The translations under genes and the position numbers were made by a program. Below are positions 1 through 9,177 of a stretch of DNA of 64,000 nt, piece after piece. Origin of the DNA: Brachyspira sp949287565 (GTDB taxonomy: Bacteria; Spirochaetota; Brachyspiria; Brachyspirales; Brachyspiraceae); assembly GCF_036997615.1 (NCBI RefSeq), contig NZ_JAWLQA010000012.1. One strand, 5' to 3'. The number at the start of each line of letters is the position of its first letter. Positions within the stretch are counted from its first letter, which is position 1. The notes beneath the pieces were generated by a model. It made no database searches and was not told the DNA's origin. It saw only the letters and a list, made by a program, of their open reading frames with translations.

Positions 1-17
1 CAATTTAAAGTATATAT

Positions 18-1019
18 TTAAAAATTATCATTAGTTACTATAAATAATTCACCTTGAGGGGTTACAATATAAGCCTCTTTATATTTAAATGCCTCATTTG
101 TAAAGAAATTAGTACCCATCAAAAATGCTGTAGTAGATAAAGCATCAGCCTCTTCAGCATTAGTATGAACTATAGTAGCAGATATACTATTATAAGTAGG
201 ATATCCTATTTCTGCATCTATTATATGATGATAATTAGTGCCGTCCTGAGTAAAATACCTTTCATAATCACCGCTAGTTACTATAGTATAATTTGTAGAT
301 TGTAAAAGTCCCAAATATCCGTCAGCATCGTTTCTTGGATTTCTTATAGCTATTACCCAAGGTTTTCCCTTATTATTCACTCCATTAGCATAAGTATCTC
401 CGCCGTAATCTATTAAGTAGTTTGTTATATTATATTCTGCAAATACATTTTTTAATTTTTCTATTATATAACCTTTACCATAAGAACCAAAATCAAATGT
501 TAAAGGCTTTGACAATTTTAATATCTTTTTATTATCTTCATTAGTAATTATACTTACAGCAGAATAATCTATATTAGCCAAAGCATTGTCTATATCTTGT
601 TTTAAAGGTACGGTTTGATTTTCTTTTACCCCAAATCCCCATAACTCTATTAGAGGCCTTACACTTATATCAAAAGATGGATTCAATTTTGAATATTTTA
701 ATCCTGTAGTAAATATATGTGCCATTTCATCTGAAATTTCTATTTCAGTTTTTCCCGACAAACTTTCTCTATTTATTATACCTATCTCGCTTGAAGTATT
801 ATATGGATTTAATATATTATCCATTCTGTTTATTTCATTTGTAATACTGCTTATAAGTTTATCTAAGTTTTTATCCGAAGTTTCTGCAGTTATATTGAGT
901 ATAGTGTCGCTTATTACTACTGTAGCCGTTATATATTTATCTTTTGACCTATAAAATGAAACAGCTATTATTAATGCTACCGCTATTATTGGTATAGAAA
1001 AATAAATCTTTTTTTTCAT
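18..1019 (-). CDS. apbE: ApbE-family FAD:protein FMN transferase
   Basis: The 333-residue protein has an N-terminal hydrophobic anchor (about residues 5-22), which places it outside the inner membrane. ApbE enzymes transfer FMN from FAD onto threonines of exported flavoproteins or Rnf/Nqr-type subunits. Visible family motifs, in order, are FGSYGKGYIIEKL, the DYGGDTYANG flavin-binding segment, HHIIDAEIGYP (usual form HIIDPxTG, so the Pro and Thr are changed) and DALSTTAFLMG with the metal-binding Asp and Thr. Length is normal for the family. It is transcribed toward the left window edge and its substrate protein is not in the window. The family call is firm; full activity is likely but the altered HIID motif is unusual. 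Confidence 0.9.
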   Translation of the reverse strand: MKKKIYFSIPIIAVALIIAVSFYRSKDKYITATVVISDTILNITAETSDKNLDKLISSITNEINRMDNILNPYNTSSEIGIINRESLSGKTEIEISDEMAHIFTTGLKYSKLNPSFDISVRPLIELWGFGVKENQTVPLKQDIDNALANIDYSAVSIITNEDNKKILKLSKPLTFDFGSYGKGYIIEKLKNVFAEYNITNYLIDYGGDTYANGVNNKGKPWVIAIRNPRNDADGYLGLLQSTNYTIVTSGDYERYFTQDGTNYHHIIDAEIGYPTYNSISATIVHTNAEEADALSTTAFLMGTNFFTNEAFKYKEAYIVTPQGELFIVTNDNF

Positions 1020-1212
1020 ATTTTAATCTCTCATCATTCAAGTTACACGTATTTATTTATAAACCATTCATAAAAAATAATCGTAAAAGTAAATAATATT
1101 TACTATAACTAGATTTAATTTTATATAAACAACATTAAAGTACAATATGTTTTACAATATTCTTAATTTAATAATATTTTGTAAAAAAATTGTAAAAGAA
1201 GAGTAAATTCTA

Positions 1213-1240
1213 TTGACATAAATCGTTTTTCTGCTATACT
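1213..1240 (+). promoter_or_regulatory. Sigma-70-type promoter of the PepSY-like gene
   Basis: TTGACA (1213-1218) and TATACT (1235-1240) are separated by 16 bases, with a TGC just before the -10 box (extended -10). A good ribosome binding site AAGGAG (1291-1296) lies seven bases before the ATG at 1304. Confidence 0.75.
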
Positions 1241-1303
1241 TATAATTGTAAAGATAATTTACAGGAGATTATTAAAATACAATTAAATTAAAGGAGATTC
1301 ATT

Positions 1304-1735
1304 ATGACAAAAAAATTATTTGCTTTATTAATATCTTTGACTATTCTTTCTACATCAAGTCTTTTTGCTGATTGGGTAGTACCAGCTTCATCATTACCTC
1401 AAAAAGCAAGAACTTTCATAAGAAGAGTTTATCCTAATGTACAGATATGGAAAGTTGAAAGAGACGGAGGTAAATTTGAAGTAAAATTGTCTAATGGAGC
1501 TTCTATAGATTTTACTCTTAATGGTAATTGGCTTAATATAGACGGAGAATATAACGGAGTACCTATGAGCGTTTTACCTCAAGCTGTAGCTAATACTGTT
1601 AGAAGAACTTATCCTCAAGCTAGAATGATAGATGTTGAAAAAGAATGGGGTAATTACAAAATAAAACTTAATAATATGATGGAAATATATGTAGCTGCTA
1701 ATGGTCAGTTAATGGGCCAGCAATGGGACGATTAA
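1304..1735 (+). CDS. Secreted PepSY-like protein with two repeats
   Basis: The 143-residue protein begins with a clear signal peptide (about residues 1-22, ending in SLFA). The mature part is two copies of a roughly 55-residue unit: a helix with LPQKARTFIRRVYP or LPQAVANTVRRTYP, followed by W/D-containing beta strands (KVERDGGKFEVKL and DVEKEWGNYKIKL). This is the layout of small periplasmic PepSY-like (DUF2874) proteins. Their function is poorly known; binding or inhibition of a periplasmic partner has been suggested for the superfamily. It has its own strong promoter and terminator, so it is probably a monocistronic, abundant product. Function is not assigned. Confidence 0.85.
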   Translation: MTKKLFALLISLTILSTSSLFADWVVPASSLPQKARTFIRRVYPNVQIWKVERDGGKFEVKLSNGASIDFTLNGNWLNIDGEYNGVPMSVLPQAVANTVRRTYPQARMIDVEKEWGNYKIKLNNMMEIYVAANGQLMGQQWDD

Positions 1736-1790
1736 TGATAAATTAAGGTTTATGAAAATATTTTACGGCTAAATGGTTTATGAAAACTAT

Positions 1791-1823
1791 TGAGAGATGC
1801 TTTTAATAAGCATCTCTTTTTTT
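1791..1823 (+). terminator. Rho-independent terminator, probably bidirectional
   Basis: An eight-base stem AGAGATGC/GCATCTCT (1793-1800 and 1810-1817) is followed by a run of seven T. It lies between the convergent PepSY-like and rsmD genes and overlaps the rsmD stop. An imperfect direct repeat (GGTTTATGAAAA) precedes it. Confidence 0.85.
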
Positions 1824-2385
1824 ATATATACTTAAATATTATCAAAACGCTTTCGCCATAAGTTTTTATATCATATTCCATAATACCGGATATTATATTT
1901 TTTAATTCTTCATTTTCTAAAAATTTCTTATAATAATCTGCCCCAAACTCTGCAGCCAAAACTCCATTATCATTTAATATATTTCTTTTTATTATATTAT
2001 TTATAACATCAAAATATATCTTTGAATGGTATGGCGGATCTAAATATATAACATCGAATTTATCATTAGTCTTTTTTACATAATCTTCAGCCGACACTCT
2101 TTTTATTTTATATATATTTTCATTATCATTGAATATAGCTTTAGCATTAGAAAATATAGTTTTTACAGCCTCTCTGTCTATTTCTATAAAAGCAACGAAC
2201 TTTGCATTTCGGCTTAAAGCCTCAAACCCCATAGCACCGCTTCCGGAACATAGATCCAAAAAAGTTTTATTTTCTATATCAATTATATTAAAAAAAGCCT
2301 CTTTAACCTTACCCTGTGTAGGTCTGAAATCTCTTTTAGGGGTTATTATTTTTCTTCCCTTCTTATTTCCGGATATTATATGCAT
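1822..2385 (-). CDS. rsmD: 16S rRNA (guanine-966-N2)-methyltransferase RsmD
   Basis: The 187-residue protein has the usual RsmD length. It starts with MHIISGNKKGRKI, and RPTQGKVKEAFFNI follows at about residues 22-35. The SAM-binding motif I is DLCSGSGAMGFEALSR (about 60-75) and the catalytic N6/N2-amine motif IV is DPPY (in YLDPPYHS, about 115). RsmD methylates G966 of 16S rRNA on the assembled 30S particle. It lies downstream of the LiaF-like membrane gene on the same strand with a 34-base gap and may be cotranscribed. Confidence 0.93.
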   Translation of the reverse strand: MHIISGNKKGRKIITPKRDFRPTQGKVKEAFFNIIDIENKTFLDLCSGSGAMGFEALSRNAKFVAFIEIDREAVKTIFSNAKAIFNDNENIYKIKRVSAEDYVKKTNDKFDVIYLDPPYHSKIYFDVINNIIKRNILNDNGVLAAEFGADYYKKFLENEELKNIISGIMEYDIKTYGESVLIIFKYI

Positions 2386-2419
2386 AAATTAATTACTCTT
2401 TTACAATATTTTAAAACAT

Positions 2420-3094
2420 TTATTTATAAAGAACCCTAATTTGTGCAAATGCAGAACTGACATTTAAATAAAGTATCTTGTCAGAATTGCCCATAACAAA
2501 ATTAGTTTCCCCAAAACTCACACTGTCTCCTGTAGGAAGAGAAACAGATCCGAAAGCACTTGAAGCCTTTATATGAACCTGTACTTTATCGCTTATTAAA
2601 ACAACTGTATCTGAAAAAATTGTATTAATATCTATTGTTCTATTTCTATCTATTTCTAATTCGGATAAATCTATATTATCGGTTTTGAAATAAACGTTAT
2701 ATTTAGTTTTTTTATTTTTTGGTATGCTGTCCCTCACATAATGCATGCCAAATAGTATATAAACACCCAAAAATATTATTATCATACCTATAACCATTCT
2801 AAATATTGGCGTATATAATATAAACGGCATATTAACATTAAAGCAGTATCTTATAAGTACATATATTCCTGTACCTATGACAAATAGTCCCAAAAGTATT
2901 TTAGATGCATAAAATCCGTTTCCTACAACTATAGCACATCCCCAAACCATTATCAAAATAGCAACTATTATAGTAAATACAGGAGTATAAGCAAGTGCCG
3001 GAATATAAATATGAAAAACATATTGAAGCAGAATATAAGCACCTATCAATATTACAATGCTTCCTATTAAAAATCTGGAAAATATAAATTTCAT
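2420..3094 (-). CDS. LiaF-like membrane protein with duplicated TM unit
   Basis: The 224-residue protein has about six hydrophobic segments in its first 125 residues and a soluble beta-rich tail. The membrane part is an internal tandem duplication of about 60 residues. Compare FLIGSIVILIGAYILLQYVF and ALAYTPVFTIIVAI with LLGLFVIGTGIYVLIRYCF and ILYTPIFRMVIGM. The tail (about 140-224, with SAFGSVSLPTG and SSAFAQIRVLYK) resembles the C-terminal domain of LiaF/YvqF cell-envelope stress proteins. No LiaRS-type kinase or regulator is nearby. The role is inferred to be envelope-related only. Confidence 0.65.
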   Translation of the reverse strand: MKFIFSRFLIGSIVILIGAYILLQYVFHIYIPALAYTPVFTIIVAILIMVWGCAIVVGNGFYASKILLGLFVIGTGIYVLIRYCFNVNMPFILYTPIFRMVIGMIIIFLGVYILFGMHYVRDSIPKNKKTKYNVYFKTDNIDLSELEIDRNRTIDINTIFSDTVVLISDKVQVHIKASSAFGSVSLPTGDSVSFGETNFVMGNSDKILYLNVSSAFAQIRVLYK

Positions 3095-3258
3095 AAATTA
3101 AAACCTAAAATAATTTTATTTATTATTTATATAGTAACTAATATTAACAAAAAAACAAGAGTTTTATAAAATTTATTAATATTATGTTAATATCCTTTCA
3201 TAATATAAAATATATGTTATTATATATTATCTAATTTTTAAATTTTAAATTAATATAT

Positions 3259-5961
3259 ATGATATTAGCAGATATATTTTTTGATATTTTTATATTCCCT
3301 ATAGAATTCATTATAGAAACTCTATTTTTTCTATTTAAGAATATATTTAATTTATCTTATAGCACAAGTATATTCTTATTAAGTTTATCAATAAATTTTT
3401 TATCTCTTCCGCTTTATAATATAGCAGAAAAATGGCAGGAAAAAGAAAGAAATATTCAAAATAAAATGAATCCTATGATAGATAATATAAAAGCCGTTTA
3501 TAAAGGTGATCAAAGATATTTACTAATAAGAACCTGTCATAGAATTAATGGATATAAGGTAATTTATGCCTTTAGAGGAGTTTTAGGGCTTTTAATACAA
3601 ATACCATTCTTTATTGCAGCATATAATTTTATATACAGCCTGTCCGATTTATCTCAAGGAAGTTTATTTTTCATAAGAGATTTTTCAAAGCCTGATAATT
3701 TAATAAACGGTATTAATTTACTCCCATTTACTATGACTATATTCAGTATACTTGCCGGAATGGTTTACAGTAAAAAATTAACTATAAAAGAAAGCATGCC
3801 TCTATATATAACTTCATTAATATTTCTAATCATATTATACAATTCACCTTCAGGATTATTATTTTATTGGAATATAAACTGTTTATTTTCCTTAATTAAA
3901 AATATTGTTTTAGAATATAAGTTATATAAAGCATTAAATAAAGATAAAATATTAAAAATATGCAATGTATTAGTTATATTAGCTTTTATAGTATTGATTG
4001 TGATGTCTTTTATAAATAAAACAGATATAAAAAATATTTTAACTCTTTTTTCAGTAATAATATTAACATTAAACTTTGATTATATAGAAAAATCATTGAT
4101 TAAAAATAATAATTTCATTAAATACAGGTATAAACTGCTTATATTATCATGTTTGATTATAACCGTACTTTCAGGGCTTTTCATACCTACATCATTAATA
4201 AATAATTCAGTATCAGAATTCAATAATCATTTAACACTAATAATAAATAGTCTTTCAATGAGTATTGGAATATTTTTATTTTATCCTCTATTTGTATATA
4301 ATATATTTTCTGATAAAACAAAAAATTATATTACATTAGCATTTATATTTTTGTCTGTAATATTCATAATAGATACATTCATATTCGCTGGTAACTATCC
4401 TAATATGAACTCTGATTTTATATTTGACAGTTCAATTAAAATAATTAATAAAGATATAATAATAAATATTGTAACTATATTAATATCATCTTTATTAGTT
4501 TATTTTATAATAACAAAATCAAAATCTTCTATATTGATAAACATTGATTATATAATCATATTCGTATTGATTGCCTCATCAATATTCTATACATATAAGA
4601 TATTAAGCTATGATGATACATATACAAAAACATCATATAAATTAAAAAACGGAGAAAAAATATTTAATATCTCAAGAAATGGAGAAAATATATTCGTTAT
4701 AATATTGGATAGAGCCATACCTTCATATTGGTTTGATGCTTTTAACAGATTTGAAGAATATAAAAATATGTTTGACGGCTTTACATTCTATCCAAATACC
4801 GTTTCATACAATTATAATACAATAACTATAGCTTCTATTTATGGAGGTTATGATTATTTACCTTATGAAATAAGCACTAATAAAAATAATAATATTACAA
4901 ATATTCATAATCAAGCTTTATTGACATTGCCTTTATCATTAGAAAAATACGGCTATAAATCCTATATACTTGAGCCTGTTTATGCTAATATGTCCTTTAA
5001 TGGAGATTTAAGCATATTTAAAAGCTACAGCAATATTAAAGCATACAATAAAGATTATATTTATGATTACAGTATAAATAAATATACAAATGAAAATAAT
5101 ATAATAACATCCAATTTGGATAATGATAAATTGATAAGATTTTCATTTTTTAGAATAATTCCTGTATGGCTAAGAAAAACATTATACAGCGGAGGAAAAT
5201 GGCTTATAAACGAAAATAATATTATAAATACAAGTATAGAAAATTATGCTTTATTGGATTCTATTAAAGATTTAATAAATATAGATCAAAATGGCAATAA
5301 TTATAATATAATGCATAACAATACAACACATGAGCCGCATTATTTTCTTCCTGATTTATTGCCTTCAGTATCTTTGAATTATATAGATACAAATGATTTA
5401 AAAATATATAAAGATACAAATAGTGTAAGACATTTTTATGCTAATGCTGCCTCAATGAAAAATATAGTCAAAATAATAGACTTTCTCAAAAAAAATAATG
5501 TTTACGATAATACAAAGATAATAATTATTTCAGATCATGGATATAGAATAAACTCTAAATATTTTGAAAAACCTAATACAAAATTCATAGCTTTATATAA
5601 TTCTTTATTAATGTACAAAGATTTTAATTCAAAAGGAAAATTAAATATTGATACCAATTTCATGACTGTAGCAGATATGCCTTATTTAGCTGTTAATCAT
5701 ATAAAAGATGTAAAAAACATATTCAATAACAAAATAATAACTAATGATTATAAAACTAATGGTGCTAATATAATAAGAGTTAGAAGCTGGAAACCTGAAA
5801 ATCAATTATCAAACACTTATGATTTTAATAGTTATTATCATGTAAATAATGATATATTTGATACTAATAATTGGAAATTTTACCGCTGGTATTATGCTAG
5901 TAATTACAGTAAAGAAACAGATTTATCATTAGGTTTTATTGAAGAAACAACTAACAATTAA
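3259..5961 (+). CDS. YidC/Oxa1-like membrane domain fused to a sulfatase-type domain
   Basis: The 900-residue protein is made of three parts. Residues about 1-225 match the YidC/Oxa1 insertase core: a first segment with LSLSINFLSLPL, a charged hairpin, GLLIQIPFFIAAY (compare LLIQMPIFLALY of E. coli YidC), and two further helices. Residues about 230-460 hold six or seven more membrane segments. Residues about 470-890 are an extracytoplasmic alkaline-phosphatase/sulfatase domain, with IFVIILDRA, a candidate nucleophile Thr in NTITIASIYGG, HEPHYFLPD and the metal-binding IIIISDHGYR. The conserved positively charged residue of the YidC groove (Arg in TFIVRGIMYPL) is Asn here. LtaS- or phosphoethanolamine-transferase-like modification of a lipid or glycan is a plausible role. 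No good Shine-Dalgarno precedes the ATG. Confidence 0.75.
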   Translation: MILADIFFDIFIFPIEFIIETLFFLFKNIFNLSYSTSIFLLSLSINFLSLPLYNIAEKWQEKERNIQNKMNPMIDNIKAVYKGDQRYLLIRTCHRINGYKVIYAFRGVLGLLIQIPFFIAAYNFIYSLSDLSQGSLFFIRDFSKPDNLINGINLLPFTMTIFSILAGMVYSKKLTIKESMPLYITSLIFLIILYNSPSGLLFYWNINCLFSLIKNIVLEYKLYKALNKDKILKICNVLVILAFIVLIVMSFINKTDIKNILTLFSVIILTLNFDYIEKSLIKNNNFIKYRYKLLILSCLIITVLSGLFIPTSLINNSVSEFNNHLTLIINSLSMSIGIFLFYPLFVYNIFSDKTKNYITLAFIFLSVIFIIDTFIFAGNYPNMNSDFIFDSSIKIINKDIIINIVTILISSLLVYFIITKSKSSILINIDYIIIFVLIASSIFYTYKILSYDDTYTKTSYKLKNGEKIFNISRNGENIFVIILDRAIPSYWFDAFNRFEEYKNMFDGFTFYPNTVSYNYNTITIASIYGGYDYLPYEISTNKNNNITNIHNQALLTLPLSLEKYGYKSYILEPVYANMSFNGDLSIFKSYSNIKAYNKDYIYDYSINKYTNENNIITSNLDNDKLIRFSFFRIIPVWLRKTLYSGGKWLINENNIINTSIENYALLDSIKDLINIDQNGNNYNIMHNNTTHEPHYFLPDLLPSVSLNYIDTNDLKIYKDTNSVRHFYANAASMKNIVKIIDFLKKNNVYDNTKIIIISDHGYRINSKYFEKPNTKFIALYNSLLMYKDFNSKGKLNIDTNFMTVADMPYLAVNHIKDVKNIFNNKIITNDYKTNGANIIRVRSWKPENQLSNTYDFNSYYHVNNDIFDTNNWKFYRWYYASNYSKETDLSLGFIEETTNN

Positions 5962-6019
5962 ATTAATATATTTGATTTAATAAATCTATTAATAATTAAT
6001 AATAATCAATAATATTTAA

Positions 6020-6048
6020 AAACAAAAAACCAGCCTAAGAGGCTAGTT
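6020..6048 (-). terminator. Terminator of the 16S rRNA transcript
   Basis: On the minus strand an eight-base stem (6040-6047 with 6029-6036, one G-T pair) with a three-base loop is followed by T-rich sequence. It lies about 90 bases past the mature 16S 3' end. With no 23S downstream, this shows the 16S is a separate transcription unit. Confidence 0.8.
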
Positions 6049-6133
6049 TATTTAACGAGGTATAAAAAATATAATATGGAAAAATTCTTTCAAATATGAA
6101 TAGCAGTAAGATTTAAGTCGGACAATCTCCGAA

Positions 6134-7650
<1,517 letters not shown>

Positions 7651-7884
7651 ACTTTTGTGAATCTGAAATGATTCTTTATTTTACTATTCTACTGAATAGT
7701 GATTTACTTACTTAAAGAAATGTTACAAATTGTAACCGTTGGGTCATAGAACTTATTAAGTTCATTTACACCAGTTGTGTTTTTCTTAAATTGCTTCTGC
7801 TATCCATATTTCAAAGAACTTTTATTTTTGTTTGTGTCAGCTGATGTTTCGTTTTATTTTTTGTTTCTCATCAACTGTTTTATT

Positions 7885-7912
7885 ATTATAGCATACAGCC
7901 TAAAAAACACAA
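7885..7912 (-). promoter_or_regulatory. Predicted promoter of the 16S rRNA gene
   Basis: The minus strand reads TGC-TATAAT (extended -10; box at 7885-7890), with a weak -35 box TTGTGT (7907-7912) and a 16-base spacer. The predicted start at about 7878 gives a leader of roughly 230 bases before the mature 16S. This is inferred from sequence only. Confidence 0.6.
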
Positions 7913-7927
7913 TGGCTAAAAAGGGCG

Positions 7928-7961
7928 TTTTTGATAAAATTTCAGCCTTTTTTATCAAAAA
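7928..7961. repeat. Perfect inverted repeat behind the rRNA promoter
   Basis: A 12-base perfect stem TTTTTGATAAAA/TTTTATCAAAAA (7928-7939 and 7950-7961) with a 10-base loop sits just upstream of the predicted rRNA -35 box. It could stop transcription entering from outside or be a protein site. It lacks a clean T tract on either strand. Confidence 0.55.
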
Positions 7962-8068
7962 ATAGTATTTGTAATACATATAATACATATTGAAGTCGGC
8001 TAAAAATATATTTTGACTTTTTTGCCAAAAAACGAGCCCCAAAAAAGCCTAAAAAACTTGAAATTTGG

Positions 8069-8308
8069 GGAATTTTTGGCTGATTTTTGGAAAATTTATC
8101 CTGAAAAATCCAAAATTTGGGGAATTTTTAGAATAAATTTCAAAAAAATCTCATAAAAAATTTAAAATTCAAGAAATCCAAAGAAATTTTAAGACTAAAT
8201 TTTCAAAAAATACTCATAAAAAAATTAAAATTAATAAAATTCAGGGAAATTTTAAGAATATATCTTGAAATTTTCTTATAAAAAATTCAAAAATAAAATT
8301 AATAAAAA
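8069..8308. repeat. Degenerate tandem repeat, about 62 bp period
   Basis: Units start at about 8121, 8183 and 8246 (62-63 bases each), each beginning G(G)AATTTT(T/A)AGA and carrying a central CTCATAAAAAA or TCTTATAAAAAA. A more diverged 52-base unit precedes them from 8069. The rest of 7651-8432 holds the 16S leader and promoter and no gene that I can support. Confidence 0.6.
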
Positions 8309-8432
8309 CAAATCCGATAAAAAAAGTCTGATTTATAAAATAAAAGTATTAAAAAATACACTTGTAAAATATTTTATTAAAACTTGATTTTATATTAATT
8401 TAGATATATTATATACATACTGGAGTAGAATT

Positions 8433-9173
8433 TTGGAAAACATTATAGATATAATCAATAAAGCACAATTAAAAACAATAGATAAAGACACATTTTTGTC
8501 AATAGCGTCAATGTGTTCTTTCATTCCAAAATCTATAACAGAAAATAATATTTGGAAGAAATTACCTTTATCTGCTAAAGAAGTATACAGAACTTTAGTA
8601 GCTAATTATGATTATGAGCTTGGAATAGCTAAAACAACTCATTCTCAAATATTAAATGAGGCTGGTATAGGCGGAAATGCTACTATAGTAAAATCATTAG
8701 ATACTTTAGAAGAAAAAGGTTTTATTACTAGAGTAGAATCTAAGGCAAAAAGTCATCATTATCTTATGCCTTATCAAGAAAAGTTCTATGCTACTATATG
8801 TAATTTTGAAGCTAGAGATTTTTCTATACTCTATACTGTAAATAAAAAAATTAAAAAAGATACACAAATTAAACAAGTTACTAATAAACTTTTCTTCAAA
8901 GTTTGTTATAATTTAAGTTGTTTAGGTATAGATGAGCCTCAAAAATTGATAGATAAGTATTCTTCTGATGGAAATCAGCTTAGAATAATTCTTTCTATGT
9001 GTAATTATGTTTATATAGCAAAAGAAAAAAATCTAAATAAAGATATAAATTTAAATAAATATCTTATAGATTCTTTAAAAAGAGGCAATATAACTGAAAA
9101 CATATTCGATGAAAAGACAATGAATACTATAAAAAGTATATTAATAAACAGAAAACAAAATATAACAGAGTGA
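8433..9173 (+). CDS. Winged-helix DNA-binding protein
   Basis: The 246-residue protein starts at TTG, chosen because GGAG (8422-8425) lies seven bases upstream and no ATG fits. Residues about 40-115 look like a winged helix: LPLSAKEVYRTLVANY, then TTHSQILNEAGI and ATIVKSLDTLEEKGFITRV with a trailing wing. This resembles the N-terminal domains of phage or plasmid replication initiators and MarR-like regulators. The C-terminal half is helical and unrecognised. It is divergent from the 16S gene and four bases upstream of the LysM gene, so the two are one operon. Whether it regulates that operon is unknown. Confidence 0.65.
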   Translation: MENIIDIINKAQLKTIDKDTFLSIASMCSFIPKSITENNIWKKLPLSAKEVYRTLVANYDYELGIAKTTHSQILNEAGIGGNATIVKSLDTLEEKGFITRVESKAKSHHYLMPYQEKFYATICNFEARDFSILYTVNKKIKKDTQIKQVTNKLFFKVCYNLSCLGIDEPQKLIDKYSSDGNQLRIILSMCNYVYIAKEKNLNKDINLNKYLIDSLKRGNITENIFDEKTMNTIKSILINRKQNITE

Positions 9174-9177
9174 AAAT

